From positions 10,540,001-10,604,000 of the forward strand of contig OZ059895.1 in NCBI GenBank assembly GCA_964057225.1: 64,000 nt of DNA, given 5' to 3'. Below are positions 39,039 through 49,387 of this stretch, piece by piece. Position 1 is the first letter of the stretch. Every line of letters starts with the position of its first letter. A model generated the notes under the pieces. That model was not told where the DNA came from, did no database searches, and saw only the letters and a program-made list of their open reading frames with translations. A program made the translations under genes and the position numbers. This stretch comes from Auanema rhodensis (Eukaryota; Nematoda; Chromadorea; Rhabditida; Rhabditidae).

Positions 39039-42000
39039 TTGGTGAGTAAGCTGCGGGTTGAGAAAACGCAGTCCGTGCGCGTGTTGCATGAGGCAACGGC
39101 TCAGATGGAGCTACTTGAGAGCCGAGTAGCCACGCTTTCAGATGAAAACGCGCAACTCCAAGAGGAGACGCGTCGGTTAGCGCTAGAGCTGAAGGAGAAA
39201 GACGTAATAAGAGGTAGACGGGGTAGCCCAGAGTCGGCTACAACGAGCAGCACAGAGAGTGAAAGGACAGATCAGTTGTTCACAAGCCTCATGGCTCAGC
39301 TGAAAGAGTCTATGGAGAGGGCGTCAGTGACGCTGGAAGTGCAAGCAGTAAGGGCTAACGCCTTACCGGATCTAACAAAATTTAGGGGAGAGAGTCCAGC
39401 GGACTCACAGGTACTGGCTAAGCATATAGCAATTTTCAGAATGAAGTACCCACTCAGTGCGTTTAGTGAAGAGGAACGCTGCATTCTTTTCGAAGCCTCG
39501 CTCGAAGGCAAACCGTTGTCGGTGTTCCGGTCGGCTCCTGAAAGTACCTTGGAAGGTAAGCTAGTTTACCTAAAAGAGGCAATAAAAGGGCACGAAGGCG
39601 TGGCATTATGGAAGGCAGGGGAACAATTTGAGGCATTAAGAATGAAAGAGGGGCCGGGCAGAGTCAAACACTTCTGCTCGGAGATTGAAAGGCTGCACAA
39701 ACTGCTGTATCCGAAAATGACGGATGAGGACTCATCCTATTCGCTGACAACGCGCTTGTTTAAGGAAGTGAGAGACTGGCCCAACGCTGAAACAATGATA
39801 GCGAGGATAGCGGTCCTACCGAGGGCGCAATCCTATTCGGAACTAAAAGGTTGGGCACTCTTGCATACAAATCCGCGTTCTGGAGTCAGGCAGAGAGAGA
39901 GGAGACCTTGGCTACCACCAACGTCAGACGGGCCACCAGCTCAACCCCCGATGAAACAAGTAAAATGTTTCCAATGCAATGAGGTTGGACATGTAAAAAG
40001 AGCCTGCCCGAAGTTAAAAGTAGCAGCGGTGAGAGCCACAGTCTCAGAGAATAGCCAAGAGATCCCATTGAAGATAGGAGGGTCCTGGTTAGAAGAGGTC
40101 GCCCTGATGGAACAACGGATGAAGGCAGTGGTTGATAGCGGAGCACAGCTGACTATTCTCCCATCCTGGTTGCTCAAGACAGCTAACGCTAAGGAGTGGA
40201 TGAAGAACTATTCCGACACACCAACCATACAGTTGAGGTCGGTAGACCTTTCCACTTTGAAAGTAGAAAAGGTGGAAATCTGTCTGCGCCGCAGCAACAG
40301 GAAGGCGAGGGTATCGGTAGCTTTCATGGAGACCCCGCAAGCGATTCTGGGCTCTAATGCATTTGCCGCGCTGGGAATTCAGATGTGTCTGGAGGGAGAT
40401 CTCGCAAGGATCCAAGAGAGGTGCGTTATTCCTCCAGGCTGCTCTAAAATGGTCACAATTAGGGGCGCAGCTAAGCGCGCCCCATTTTTCAGTGAAGAGC
40501 CAGCAATACCAAGTACGGTAGGCGCACCGGCTGGTGAAACGCTGGAGATCCCTGTACACAATACAGGAATCGAACCGCTGTTATTTAAAAAATCCCAAGT
40601 AGTGGGATCATTCCTAGAGGAAGAGCCATCGGAGGATCTGGTGTGTCAGAGAGTTCAACTGTCCGATGAGGTTGAGTCGTCGGATACGACAGAACAGTTG
40701 AAAAAAATGGTTGAAACGGTCGATAGTTCGATCATAGACCAGGATAAGGTAAGAAGGTTGTTGAAGGATCATGAGTCCCTGTTCACGATGGGTGACAAGG
40801 ATTTACAGACGATGCTAGTACCTCCCGCTCCAATCGATACGGGAGACGCTGCTCCTATAGCACAGAGAGTGCGACCAGTCTCATTGGCAGTACAACGGGA
40901 GCTTGGAGCCATTTTAGACGATATGGAATCGTCAGGTATTACGGAGAGGTCGTCATCCAGTTGGGCGTCGCCACTAGTATTAGTGAGGAAACAAGACGGC
41001 TCACTGAGGGTTTGTGTAGATTATAGGGCATTAATTAAGGTACTAAGAAAGGACAAGTATCCTTTACCCAACGCCGAGTTAACATTACAGAGATTGGCGG
41101 GATTCTCTGTATTTAGCAGCATTGACTGTTTCCAGGGATTCTTCCAGATTCCGCTCGAACGATCAGCCAGGGAGAAGTCAGCGTTCGTAACGCACAAAGG
41201 ACTGTACCAATTTAAGAGGCTGCCCTTTGGACTTAGCAACAGTCCCTCGGTTTTTCAACGCTCCATGGACTTTATATTAAGTCATAGTAAGCTATGGGGT
41301 AAAGAGGTACACACATATGTCGACGATGTCATCATTAGCACGACAACAGTGGAGAGACATGTGGAAGTTCTGGGTGAAGTTTTTCAACTCTTCAAACGCT
41401 TTAGGGTATCACTAAAGCCAACCAAATGTAAATTGTTCAAAACAGAACTTAGATTTTTAGGGCATATAGTATCGGTTAAGGGTTTACGCACTGATCCTGA
41501 AAAAGTAAGAGCCATAACGGAGTACCCGGTACCCGCAAATCTTGCGGACCTCCGCACATTTTTAGGCATGATATCTTACCACCGGCGTTTTATACTGCAC
41601 TTTGCAGTAATCTCAAAGCCATTATATGCACTTACATCAACAAAAAAGGAGTGGGATTTTAATGGGGAATGCTTACAGGCATTCAATGAGTTGAAACGGA
41701 AGATGAGCTCAACACCCGTGTTACATCAACCTGACATTGAAGGAGCAAGAGATGGCTCCCGACCGATGATTCTATATACGGACGCAAGTTTGAAAGGTAC
41801 GGGCGCGGTGCTTACGCAAAAGCAGCAAGATGAGCTGTATCACCCGATTGCGTTTACATCGAGAGGATTGACGGAACACGAGGTAAGATATGCTATAACC
41901 GACCTTGAGGCATTAGCAATAGTTCATGCCTGTGAAAGGTTTCATGGATTTATATATGGCGTGCGTGTAATAGTAAGGACGGACCATTTACCTTTACTTA

Positions 42001-43517
42001 GCTTGTTTGCAAATAGTCAGACCTCGAATCGGGTTCTACGATGGGCCATTAAACTACGAACTTACGATTTGCAGATCGAGTATATAAAAGGACCGGCTAA
42101 TAGAGTAGCCGACGGCCTTAGCAGAGGGCCAGTTAACTGTAGGGAACAAATTCCCGAAAAAGAATTTAGATTTACAGAAGAAGTTGTAATTGGAAGAGTT
42201 CGTTTGGAACAAGAAGAGCAGGATGAATGGGTCTCAGCTTTGAGAGCAGACTCAGATTTTTCAACACTTCTTGAAAGGATGGACGAACCAAAAGAAACAG
42301 TTATCAGGTTAGGGGGAAAACGATTCCAACTAAAAGAATTTGTGGTAAGGCATGAGAAATTATACCACGTAACACCGAATGGTAAGGAACTTTTAGTTGT
42401 ACCAGTATCACAACGCGAAAAGTTAATAGCGGATACCCATGGAGGCATATGGGCGGGTCATCTAGGACCAGATAAGTTGTTGAAACAGTTGAGGGAAAAA
42501 TATTTTTGGTTAGGGATGGGCCCAGATATTATTGGATGGCATAAAAAATGCTTATCATGCTATTTAAACAATTACAAATCTCCAAATGTTCCACCTTTGA
42601 ACCCTATTTTGGTAACAAAACCATTTGACACGGTAGGAATGGATATAGTAGAGTTAAGAGTGTCTAGGAGGGGCAATCGATATGGTCTGGTGGTGGTCGA
42701 CTACTTCTCAAAATGGGCAGAGATTTATCCACTACCAAACAAATCAGCAGAACTCTGCGTTAAAACATTTTTAACAGGATGGATTGGATATGGGGCGCGA
42801 TTACCCACACGCATAATTTCTGATAACGGGTTAGAGTTTGACAATAAGTACTTCAAAGCTCTTTGTGATTTGCTACAAATAACATGGTGTCCGTCAAAGG
42901 CGTATAATCCCAGGGAAAATGGGTTGGCGGAAAGAACCCACCAGACAATTGTAGGGATGTTAAGAAAAAGCGATTGTGCTCGCTCAGACTGGGACACTAG
43001 ACTCCCACTTATTTTATATGGATATAATACAGCTGTGCATGAGAGAACAGGATTCTCACCTTATGAGTTGCTATATGGAACAACTCCTCGTTTATTTTCA
43101 GATTTTTTTTCCGAATCACATTTTCAGCTAATAGATTTGGACGCTTATCTATCAGAATTAAAAGAGGTTCTAAGTCGCTCTCACAAAGTTGCTATAGGTC
43201 ATGCACAAAAACAAGCAGAAATCATGAAATCTAGTTATGACGCGAAAAATAAAGTGTTGTCTTCGCATCACTTTAGGAAAGGCGAGGAAGTGTTCGTGAA
43301 AATATTGAACGAACTAGGTGCCCAAAGAAAACTAGGGCTTCCATATAAAGGGCCATTTACAGTAAAGGATGTGGCTAAAACATCAGTTCTTTTAGACTTA
43401 AATAAAAACCCTACTTGGGTACAGTCAGACTTGGTGGTTCCATCGAACGGTCAAAATGTGAACATCCCACAGAAATTAGCCCAGGGACGAAGGATTAGAG
43501 GGCGACCGAAGAAGTAG
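39039..43517 (+). CDS. Gag-pol polyprotein of a Ty3/gypsy-type retrotransposon (5'-partial)
   Basis: Single 1492-codon frame, numbered here from 39039 (TTG, an unlikely eukaryotic start). The frame is open back to the junction near 39018 and its first ATG is at 39105, so the true N-terminus is probably lost. Domains: coiled coil at about 20-55; capsid-like region at about 105-270; CCHC knuckle C310, C313, H318, C323; aspartic protease with D366 in VVDSGAQ and AILG at 435-438; reverse transcriptase at about 615-795 with D696 and YVDD at 760-763; RNase H with D915, E957, D982, D1025; integrase zinc finger H1134, H1141, C1171, C1174; integrase core D1202, D1262, E1298 (D35E spacing); GPF at 1438-1440; basic tail GRRIRGRPKK at 1483-1492. 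All expected catalytic residues are present. The product would assemble particles, copy element RNA into DNA and integrate it. Gag and pol share one frame, with no frameshift site between them. There is no chromodomain and no env. Without its 5' LTR this copy lacks its own usual promoter. Confidence 0.93.
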   Translation: MVSKLRVEKTQSVRVLHEATAQMELLESRVATLSDENAQLQEETRRLALELKEKDVIRGRRGSPESATTSSTESERTDQLFTSLMAQLKESMERASVTLEVQAVRANALPDLTKFRGESPADSQVLAKHIAIFRMKYPLSAFSEEERCILFEASLEGKPLSVFRSAPESTLEGKLVYLKEAIKGHEGVALWKAGEQFEALRMKEGPGRVKHFCSEIERLHKLLYPKMTDEDSSYSLTTRLFKEVRDWPNAETMIARIAVLPRAQSYSELKGWALLHTNPRSGVRQRERRPWLPPTSDGPPAQPPMKQVKCFQCNEVGHVKRACPKLKVAAVRATVSENSQEIPLKIGGSWLEEVALMEQRMKAVVDSGAQLTILPSWLLKTANAKEWMKNYSDTPTIQLRSVDLSTLKVEKVEICLRRSNRKARVSVAFMETPQAILGSNAFAALGIQMCLEGDLARIQERCVIPPGCSKMVTIRGAAKRAPFFSEEPAIPSTVGAPAGETLEIPVHNTGIEPLLFKKSQVVGSFLEEEPSEDLVCQRVQLSDEVESSDTTEQLKKMVETVDSSIIDQDKVRRLLKDHESLFTMGDKDLQTMLVPPAPIDTGDAAPIAQRVRPVSLAVQRELGAILDDMESSGITERSSSSWASPLVLVRKQDGSLRVCVDYRALIKVLRKDKYPLPNAELTLQRLAGFSVFSSIDCFQGFFQIPLERSAREKSAFVTHKGLYQFKRLPFGLSNSPSVFQRSMDFILSHSKLWGKEVHTYVDDVIISTTTVERHVEVLGEVFQLFKRFRVSLKPTKCKLFKTELRFLGHIVSVKGLRTDPEKVRAITEYPVPANLADLRTFLGMISYHRRFILHFAVISKPLYALTSTKKEWDFNGECLQAFNELKRKMSSTPVLHQPDIEGARDGSRPMILYTDASLKGTGAVLTQKQQDELYHPIAFTSRGLTEHEVRYAITDLEALAIVHACERFHGFIYGVRVIVRTDHLPLLSLFANSQTSNRVLRWAIKLRTYDLQIEYIKGPANRVADGLSRGPVNCREQIPEKEFRFTEEVVIGRVRLEQEEQDEWVSALRADSDFSTLLERMDEPKETVIRLGGKRFQLKEFVVRHEKLYHVTPNGKELLVVPVSQREKLIADTHGGIWAGHLGPDKLLKQLREKYFWLGMGPDIIGWHKKCLSCYLNNYKSPNVPPLNPILVTKPFDTVGMDIVELRVSRRGNRYGLVVVDYFSKWAEIYPLPNKSAELCVKTFLTGWIGYGARLPTRIISDNGLEFDNKYFKALCDLLQITWCPSKAYNPRENGLAERTHQTIVGMLRKSDCARSDWDTRLPLILYGYNTAVHERTGFSPYELLYGTTPRLFSDFFSESHFQLIDLDAYLSELKEVLSRSHKVAIGHAQKQAEIMKSSYDAKNKVLSSHHFRKGEEVFVKILNELGAQRKLGLPYKGPFTVKDVAKTSVLLDLNKNPTWVQSDLVVPSNGQNVNIPQKLAQGRRIRGRPKK

Positions 43518-43804
43518 AGTATATCCTAAGATTTTTTTTTCATTTCGTGTCGTTGTAATATAATCTTTGTGTTTGGATGGTATGAGTAACTTTGTTTTGT
43601 TGAAGAGCGAGAGGCTTTTGTCAAGTATGGCCAGCTATCACATAGAGGTGTAGCTTCACACTTGAGTATTACCCCATAAGTCAACAGGTTAGTCTAGGAT
43701 CTCCTGGACACTGTACGTCTTATTAGAGGTAATAGCTACTAGCATTTTCTTTTAATGTAGTCAAGCCAGCTCAAAGGGGCTTGAGCATTTTGTTCCCCCC
43801 GAGA
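43518..43804 (+). other. Non-coding 3' region between pol and the presumed LTR
   Basis: About 290 bp without a convincing frame, following the TAG stop at 43515-43517. It contains a T-run (43532-43540) and a short inverted repeat GCTCAA/TTGAGC with a six-base loop (43769-43786), shortly before TTGTTCCCCCCGAGA. A polypurine tract expected just before a 3' LTR is not obvious; only GAGA precedes the candidate LTR start. Confidence 0.5.
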
Positions 43805-44159
43805 TGTCACATAGTTATCATTCATACTGTAATACACATTGAGTTATAGTCTAGGAAATCTATAGTTATAGTTAAGACCTACTTTTTGATCTATAATAGT
43901 TAAGTGGTGCGTGAGACTTAACGAAGAATATAGTTCTTTTTGGTGTTGAATAAGACTTGTTGTCCTGGCTCGGACGTTCTATATTTTTATAGTGTTGAGT
44001 TTCTATCGACATTAGCTTTGGTAGCTATATCGATATAGTTAGTATATTTATTTCTGTTCGTCTTGTTGATTATTTGTTGTTTTAGTAAAGACTCTTTTTG
44101 TATTTTGGACTTAGTGATTAAAAGAAAGTGAACCTTTTGATATTCGTTACGCTTTCGCA
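43805..44159 (+). repeat. Candidate 3' LTR (solo, about 355 bp)
   Basis: Starts TGTCACATAG and ends CGCA at the satellite junction, so it has the TG...CA ends common to LTRs. It cannot be confirmed by comparison because no second copy exists in the window. Internal marks are a 14-bp palindrome CTATATCGATATAG (44025-44038), an inverted repeat GTTAAG/CTTAAC near 43900-43925 and a TATA-like stretch near 43980. The start is uncertain; an alternative TG lies further upstream, near 43547. The right end has some similarity to the satellite (GCTTTCGCATTTGA versus GCTATTTCGTTTGA), so the boundary may be off by a few bases. Confidence 0.4.
43979..43992 (+). promoter_or_regulatory. Possible TATA element in the presumed LTR
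   Basis: CTATATTTTTATAG is both a TATA-like stretch and a short inverted repeat. It lies in the middle of the candidate LTR, where a U3 promoter could be expected. In AT-rich DNA such a match is weak evidence. Confidence 0.2.
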
Positions 44160-46162
44160 TTTGATTTTTATGAAAAATTAAATATTCTAAAATTTTTATT
44201 TCTTGTCCTAGAAATACGTGCTACATCTCATTAAACTAAGAATTAGTTGATTGAAAAGGCAAAACAAATTTTGTTAGCACAGAACCATATTAATCATATT
44301 TTCCGGCGGGCTCAAGTTGCTATTTTGTTCGATTTTCATGAAAAAATAAAAATTTTAAAATGTTTATTTTTAGCCCTAGAAATACGTGCAACATCTTATT
44401 ATCTAAGAAAATTTGAAAATTAAATAATTGAAAAAGTAAAACAGATTTTGTTAGCACAGAAACATATTAATCATATTTTAAGGCGGGCTCAAGTTGCTAT
44501 TTTGTTCGATTTTCATGAAAAAATAAAAATTTTAAAATGTTTATTTTTAGCCCTAGAAATACGTGCAACATCTTACTCAACTCAAAATCAACTGTTTAAT
44601 AATATAATTTAGGTTTTGTGAGCATATATCCATAGCAATCATGTTTTGCGGCGGGTTCAACTTGCTATTTCGTTTGATTTTTATGAAAAACTAAATATTC
44701 TAAAAATTTTATTTCTTGTTCTAGAAATACGTGCTACATCTCATTAAACTAAGAATTAGTTGATTGAGGAGGCAAAACAAATTTTGTTAGCACAGAACCA
44801 TATTAATCATATTTTAAGGCGCGCTCAAGTTGCTATTTTGTTCGATTTTCATGAAAAAATAAAAATTTTAAAATGTTTATTTTTAGCCCTAGAAATACGT
44901 GCAACATCTTATTATCTAAGAGAATTTGAAAATTAAAAAATTGAAAAAGTAAAACAGATTTTGTTAGCACAGAAACATATTAATCATATTTTAAGGCGGG
45001 CTCAAGTTGCTATTTTGTTCGATTTTCATAAAAAAATAAAAATTTTAAAATGTTTATTTTTAGCCCTAGAAATACGTGCAACATCTTACTCAACTCAAAA
45101 TCAACTGTTTAATAATATAATTTAGGTTTTGTGAGCATATATCCATAGCAATCATGTTTTGCGGCGGGTTCAACTTGCTATTTCGTTTGATTTTTATGAA
45201 AAATTAAATATTCTAAAAATTTTATTTCTTGTCCTAGAAATACGTGCTACATCTCATTAAACTAAGAATTAGTTGATTGAGGAGGCAAAACAAATTTTGT
45301 TAGCACAGAACCATATTAATCATATTTTAAGGCGCGCTCAAGTTGCTATTTTGTTCGATTTTCATGAAAAAATAAAAATTTTAAAATGTTTATTTTTAGC
45401 CCTAGAAATACGTGCAACATCTTATTATCTAAGAGAATTTGAAAATTAAAAAATTGAAAAAGTAAAACAGATTTTGTTAGCACAGAAACATATTAATCAT
45501 ATTTTAAGGCGGGCTCAAGTTGCTATTTTGTTCGATTTTCATAAAAAAATAAAAATTTTAAAATGTTTATTTTTAGCCCTAGAAATACGTGCAACATCTT
45601 ACTCAACTCAAAATCAACTGTTTGATAATATAAACTAGGTTTTGTGAGCATATATCCATAGTAATCATGTTTTGCGGCGGGTTCAACTTGCTATTTCGTT
45701 TGATTTTTATGAAAAAAAATAATATTCTAAAAATTTTATTTCTTGTCCTAGAAATACGTGCTACATCTCATTAAACTAAGAATTAGTTGATTGAGGAGGC
45801 AAAACAAATTTTGTTAGCACAGAACCATATTAATCATATTTTCCGGCGGGCTCAAGTTGCTATTTTGTTCGATTTTCATGAAAAAATAAAAATTTTAAAA
45901 TGTTTATTTTTAGCCCTAGAAATACGTGCAACATCTTATTATCTAAGAAAATTTGAAAATTAAATAATTGAAAAAGTAAAACAGATTTTGTTAGCACAGA
46001 AACATATTAATCATATTTTAAGGCGGGCTCAAGTTGCTATTTTGTTCGATTTTCATGAAAAAATAAAAATTTTAAAATGTTTATTTTTAGCCCTAGAAAT
46101 ACGTGCAACATCTTATTATCTAAGAAAATTTGAAAATTAAATAATTGAAAAAGTAAAACAGA
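44160..46162. repeat. Left-type satellite just right of the element
   Basis: The satellite resumes at about base 60 of an A monomer (TTTGATTTTTATG), then runs B (44269), C (44446) and A starts at 44614, 45127 and 45640. These are GTGAGC/GAGGAGG monomers like those at 35-38 kb, with private variants CGCGCTCAAG, AAGAGAATTTG and TTTCATAAAAAAAT. The last unit, A-B-B (45640-46162, with one extra A in its A monomer), passes straight into the right-arm dialect without a C. Confidence 0.9.
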
Positions 46163-47171
46163 TTTTGTAAGCATATATCCATAGTAATCATGTTTTGCGG
46201 CGGGCTCTACTTGCTATTTCGTTTGATTTTCATGAAAAATTAAATATTCTAAAAATTTTATTTCTTGTCCTAGAACTACGTGCTACATCTCATTAAACTG
46301 AGAATTAGTTGATTGAAGAAGCAAAACAAATTTTGTTAGCACAGAACCATATTAATCATATTTTACGGCGGGCTCAAGTTGCTATTTTGTTCGATTTTTA
46401 TGAAAAATTAAAAATTTTAAAATGTTTATTTTTAGCCCTAGAAATACGTGCAACACCTTATTAAACTCAAAATCGACTGTTTGATAATTTAAATTTGGTT
46501 TTGTAAGCATATATCCATAGTAATCATGTTTTGCGGCGGGCTCAACTTGCTATTTCGTTTGATTTTCATGAAAAATTAAATATTCTAAAAATTTTATTTT
46601 TTGTCCTAGAACTACGTGCTACATCTCATTAAACTAAGAATTAGTTGATTGAAGAAGCAAAACAAATTTTGTTAGCACAGAACCATATTAATCATATTTT
46701 ACGGCGGGCTCAAGTTGCTATTTTGTTCGATTTTTATGAAAAATTAAAAATTTTTAAATGTTTATTTTTAGCCCTAGAAATACGTGCAACATCTTATTAA
46801 ACTCAAAATCGACTGTTTGATATTTTAAATTTAGTTTCGTAAGCATATATCCATAGTAATCATGTTTTGCGGCGGGCTCTACTTGCTATTTCGTTTGATT
46901 TTCATGAAAAATTAAATATTCTAAAAATTTTATTTCTTGTCCTAGAACTACGTGCTACATCTCATTAAACTAAGAATTAGTTAATTAAAGAGCTAAAACA
47001 AATTTTGTTAGCACAGAACCATATTAATCATATTTTCCGGCGCGCTCAAATTGCTATTTTGTTCGATTTTTATGAAAAATTAAAAATTTTAAAATGTTTA
47101 TTTTTTAGCAATAGAAATACGTACATCATCTTATTCAACTCAAAATCGATTGTTTGATAATATAAATTAGG
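46163..47171. repeat. Right-type 336-bp dimers, first block
   Basis: Dimers start at 46163, 46499 and 46835 (336, 336, 337 bp). The A half has GTAAGC, GATTTTCATGAAAAATT and GAACTACGTG; the C half has ACGGCGGGCTC, AAAATCGACTGTTTG and AATTTAAATTTGG. B is absent. The one-base gain in the third dimer is TTTTTTTAGCAATAG near 47100. Confidence 0.9.
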
Positions 47172-47503
47172 TTTTGTAAGCATATATCCATAGTAATCAT
47201 GTTTTGCGGCTGGTTCAACTTGCTATTTCGTTTGATTTTATGAAAAACCAAATTTTTAAAATGTTTATTTTTAGCCCTAGAAATACGTGCAACATCTTAT
47301 TCATTTCAAAGTTGACTTTTTGATAATATAAATTTGGTTTTGTAAGCATATATCCATAGTAATCATGTTTTGCGGCGGGCTCAACTTGCTATTTCGTTTG
47401 ATTTTATGAAAAACCAAATTTTTAAAATGTTTATTTTTAGCCCTAGAAATACGTGCAACATCTTATTCATTTCAAAGTTGACTTTTTGATAATATAAATT
47501 TGG
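47172..47503. repeat. Pair of 166-bp D monomers
   Basis: Two adjacent 166-bp monomers (47172-47337, 47338-47503) with an A-like head (GTAAGCATATATCCATAG), a shortened middle (GATTTTATGAAAAACCAAAT) and a private tail (TTCATTTCAAAGTTGAC). The first has CGGCTGGTTC and the second CGGCGGGCTC. The same ordered pair recurs at 50396-50727, 55463-55794, 57140-57471, 59824-60155 and 61165-61496, so the pair spreads as a unit. Confidence 0.9.
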
Positions 47504-49387
47504 TTTTGTAAGCATATATCAATAGTAATCATGTTTTGCGGCGGGCTCAACTTGCTATTTCGTTTGATTTTTATGAAAAATTAAATATTCTAAAAATTTT
47601 ATTTCTTGTCGGAGAAGTACGTGCTACATCTCATTTAAGTAAGACTTAGTTGATTGAGAAGGCAAAACAAATTTTGTTAGCACAGAACCATATTAATCAT
47701 ATTTTCCGGCGGGCTCAAGTTGCTATTTTGTTCGATTTTCATGAAAAAATAAAAATTTTAAAATGTTTATTTTTAGCCCTAGAAATACGTGCAACATCTT
47801 ATTATCTAAGAAAATTTGAAAATTAAATAATTGAAAAAGTAAAACAGATTTTGTTAGCACAGAAACATATTAATCATATTTTAAGGCGGGCTCAAGTTGC
47901 TATTTTGTTCGATTTTCATGAAAAAATAAAAATTTTAAAATGTTTATTTTTAGCCCTAGAAATACGTGCAACATCTTACTCAACTCAAAATCAACTGTTT
48001 AATAATATAATTTAGGTTTTGTGAGCATATATCCATAGCAATCATGTTTTGCGGCGGGTTCAACTTGCTATTTCGTTTGATTTTTATGAAAAACTAAATA
48101 TTCTAAAAATTTTATTTCTTGTTCTAGAAATACGTGCTACATCTCATTAAACTAAGAATTAGTTGATTGAGGAGGCAAAACAAATTTTGTTAGCACAGAA
48201 CCATATTAATCATATTTTAAGGCGCGCTCAAGTTGCTATTTTGTTCGATTTTCATAAAAAAATAAAAATTTTAAAATGTTTATTTTTAGCCCTAGAAATA
48301 CGTGCAACATCTTACTCAACTCAAAATCAACTGTTTAATAATATAATTTAGGTTTTGTGAGCATATATCCATAGCAATCATGTTTTGCGGCGGGTTCAAC
48401 TTGCTATTTCGTTTGATTTTTATGAAAAATTAAATATTCTAAAAATTTTATTTCTTGTCCTAGAAATACGTGCTACATCTCATTAAACTAAGAATTAGTT
48501 GATTGAGGAGGCAAAACAAATTTTGTTAGCACAGAACCATATTAATCATATTTTAAGGCGCGCTCAAGTTGCTATTTTGTTCGATTTTCATGAAAAAATA
48601 AAAATTTTAAAATGTTTATTTTTAGCCCTAGAAATACGTGCAACATCTTATTATCTAAGAGAATTTGAAAATTAAAAAATTGAAAAAGTAAAACAGATTT
48701 TGTTAGCACAGAAACATATTAATCATATTTTAAGGCGGGCTCAAGTTGCTATTTTGTTCGATTTTCATAAAAAAATAAAAATTTTAAAATGTTTATTTTT
48801 AGCCCTAGAAATACGTGCAACATCTTACTCAACTCAAAATCAACTGTTTGATAATATAAACTAGGTTTTGTGAGCATATATCCATAGTAATCATGTTTTG
48901 CGGCGGGTTCAACTTGCTATTTCGTTTGATTTTTATGAAAAATTAAATATTCTAAAAATTTTATTTCTTGTCCTAGAAATACGTGCTACATCTCATTAAA
49001 CTAAGAATTAGTTGATTGAAAAGGCAAAACAAATTTTGTTAGCACAGAACCATATTAATCATATTTTCCGGCGGGCTCAAGTTGCTATTTTGTTCGATTT
49101 TCATGAAAAAATAAAAATTTTAAAATGTTTATTTTTAGCCCTAGAAATACGTGCAACATCTTATTATCTAAGAAAATTTGAAAATTAAATAATTGAAAAA
49201 GTAAAACAGATTTTGTTAGCACAGAAACATATTAATCATATTTTAAGGCGGGCTCAAGTTGCTATTTTGTTCGATTTTCATGAAAAAATAAAAATTTTAA
49301 AATGTTTATTTTTAGCCCTAGAAATACGTGCAACATCTTATTATCTAAGAAAATTTGAAAATTAAATAATTGAAAAAGTAAAACAGA
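47504..49387. repeat. Left-type satellite, second interleaved block
   Basis: A starts at 47504, 48017, 48353 and 48866. The first A carries right-arm variants (ATCAATAG, CGGAGAAGTACG, ATTTAAGTAAGACTTAG) and is followed by ordinary B and C. The block ends with A-B-B (48866-49387) and switches to right-type at 49388, as at 46163. Confidence 0.85.

Larger units (their letters stand above)
39019..44159 (+). mobile_element. 5'-truncated Ty3/gypsy-type LTR retrotransposon
   Basis: About 5.14 kb of non-satellite sequence bounded on both sides by satellite. It holds one long gag-pol frame with the order protease, reverse transcriptase, RNase H, integrase. That order defines Ty3/gypsy elements and differs from Ty1/copia, where integrase comes before reverse transcriptase. 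No 5' LTR, primer-binding site or gag start precedes the frame: coding sequence begins at the junction. No envelope frame follows integrase. The 3' end has about 640 bp of AT-rich non-coding DNA with a possible LTR. Flanking bases (AAAAG before, TTTGA after) give no target-site duplication, and the satellite phase does not match across the insert. The 1492 codons have no internal stop or frameshift, so the copy is probably young although truncated. Confidence 0.93.

Noticed and set aside
39021-39039. Primer-binding site at the left end of the element
   Set aside because: This stretch is in frame with the coding sequence and no LTR precedes it, so a primer site cannot be argued.
38902-39096. 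Minus-strand frames at the left junction and inside the element
   Set aside because: They overlap the gag-pol frame on the other strand, have no recognisable domain, and the first one crosses the satellite junction. They are shadows.
39039-43517. Bacterial or phage origin suggested by the TTG start
   Set aside because: The TTG arises only from permissive start rules. The domain order is that of a eukaryotic Ty3/gypsy element and the flanks are satellite DNA.
43518-44159. Envelope gene after integrase
   Set aside because: Only about 640 bp remain, without a long frame, signal peptide or membrane segment.
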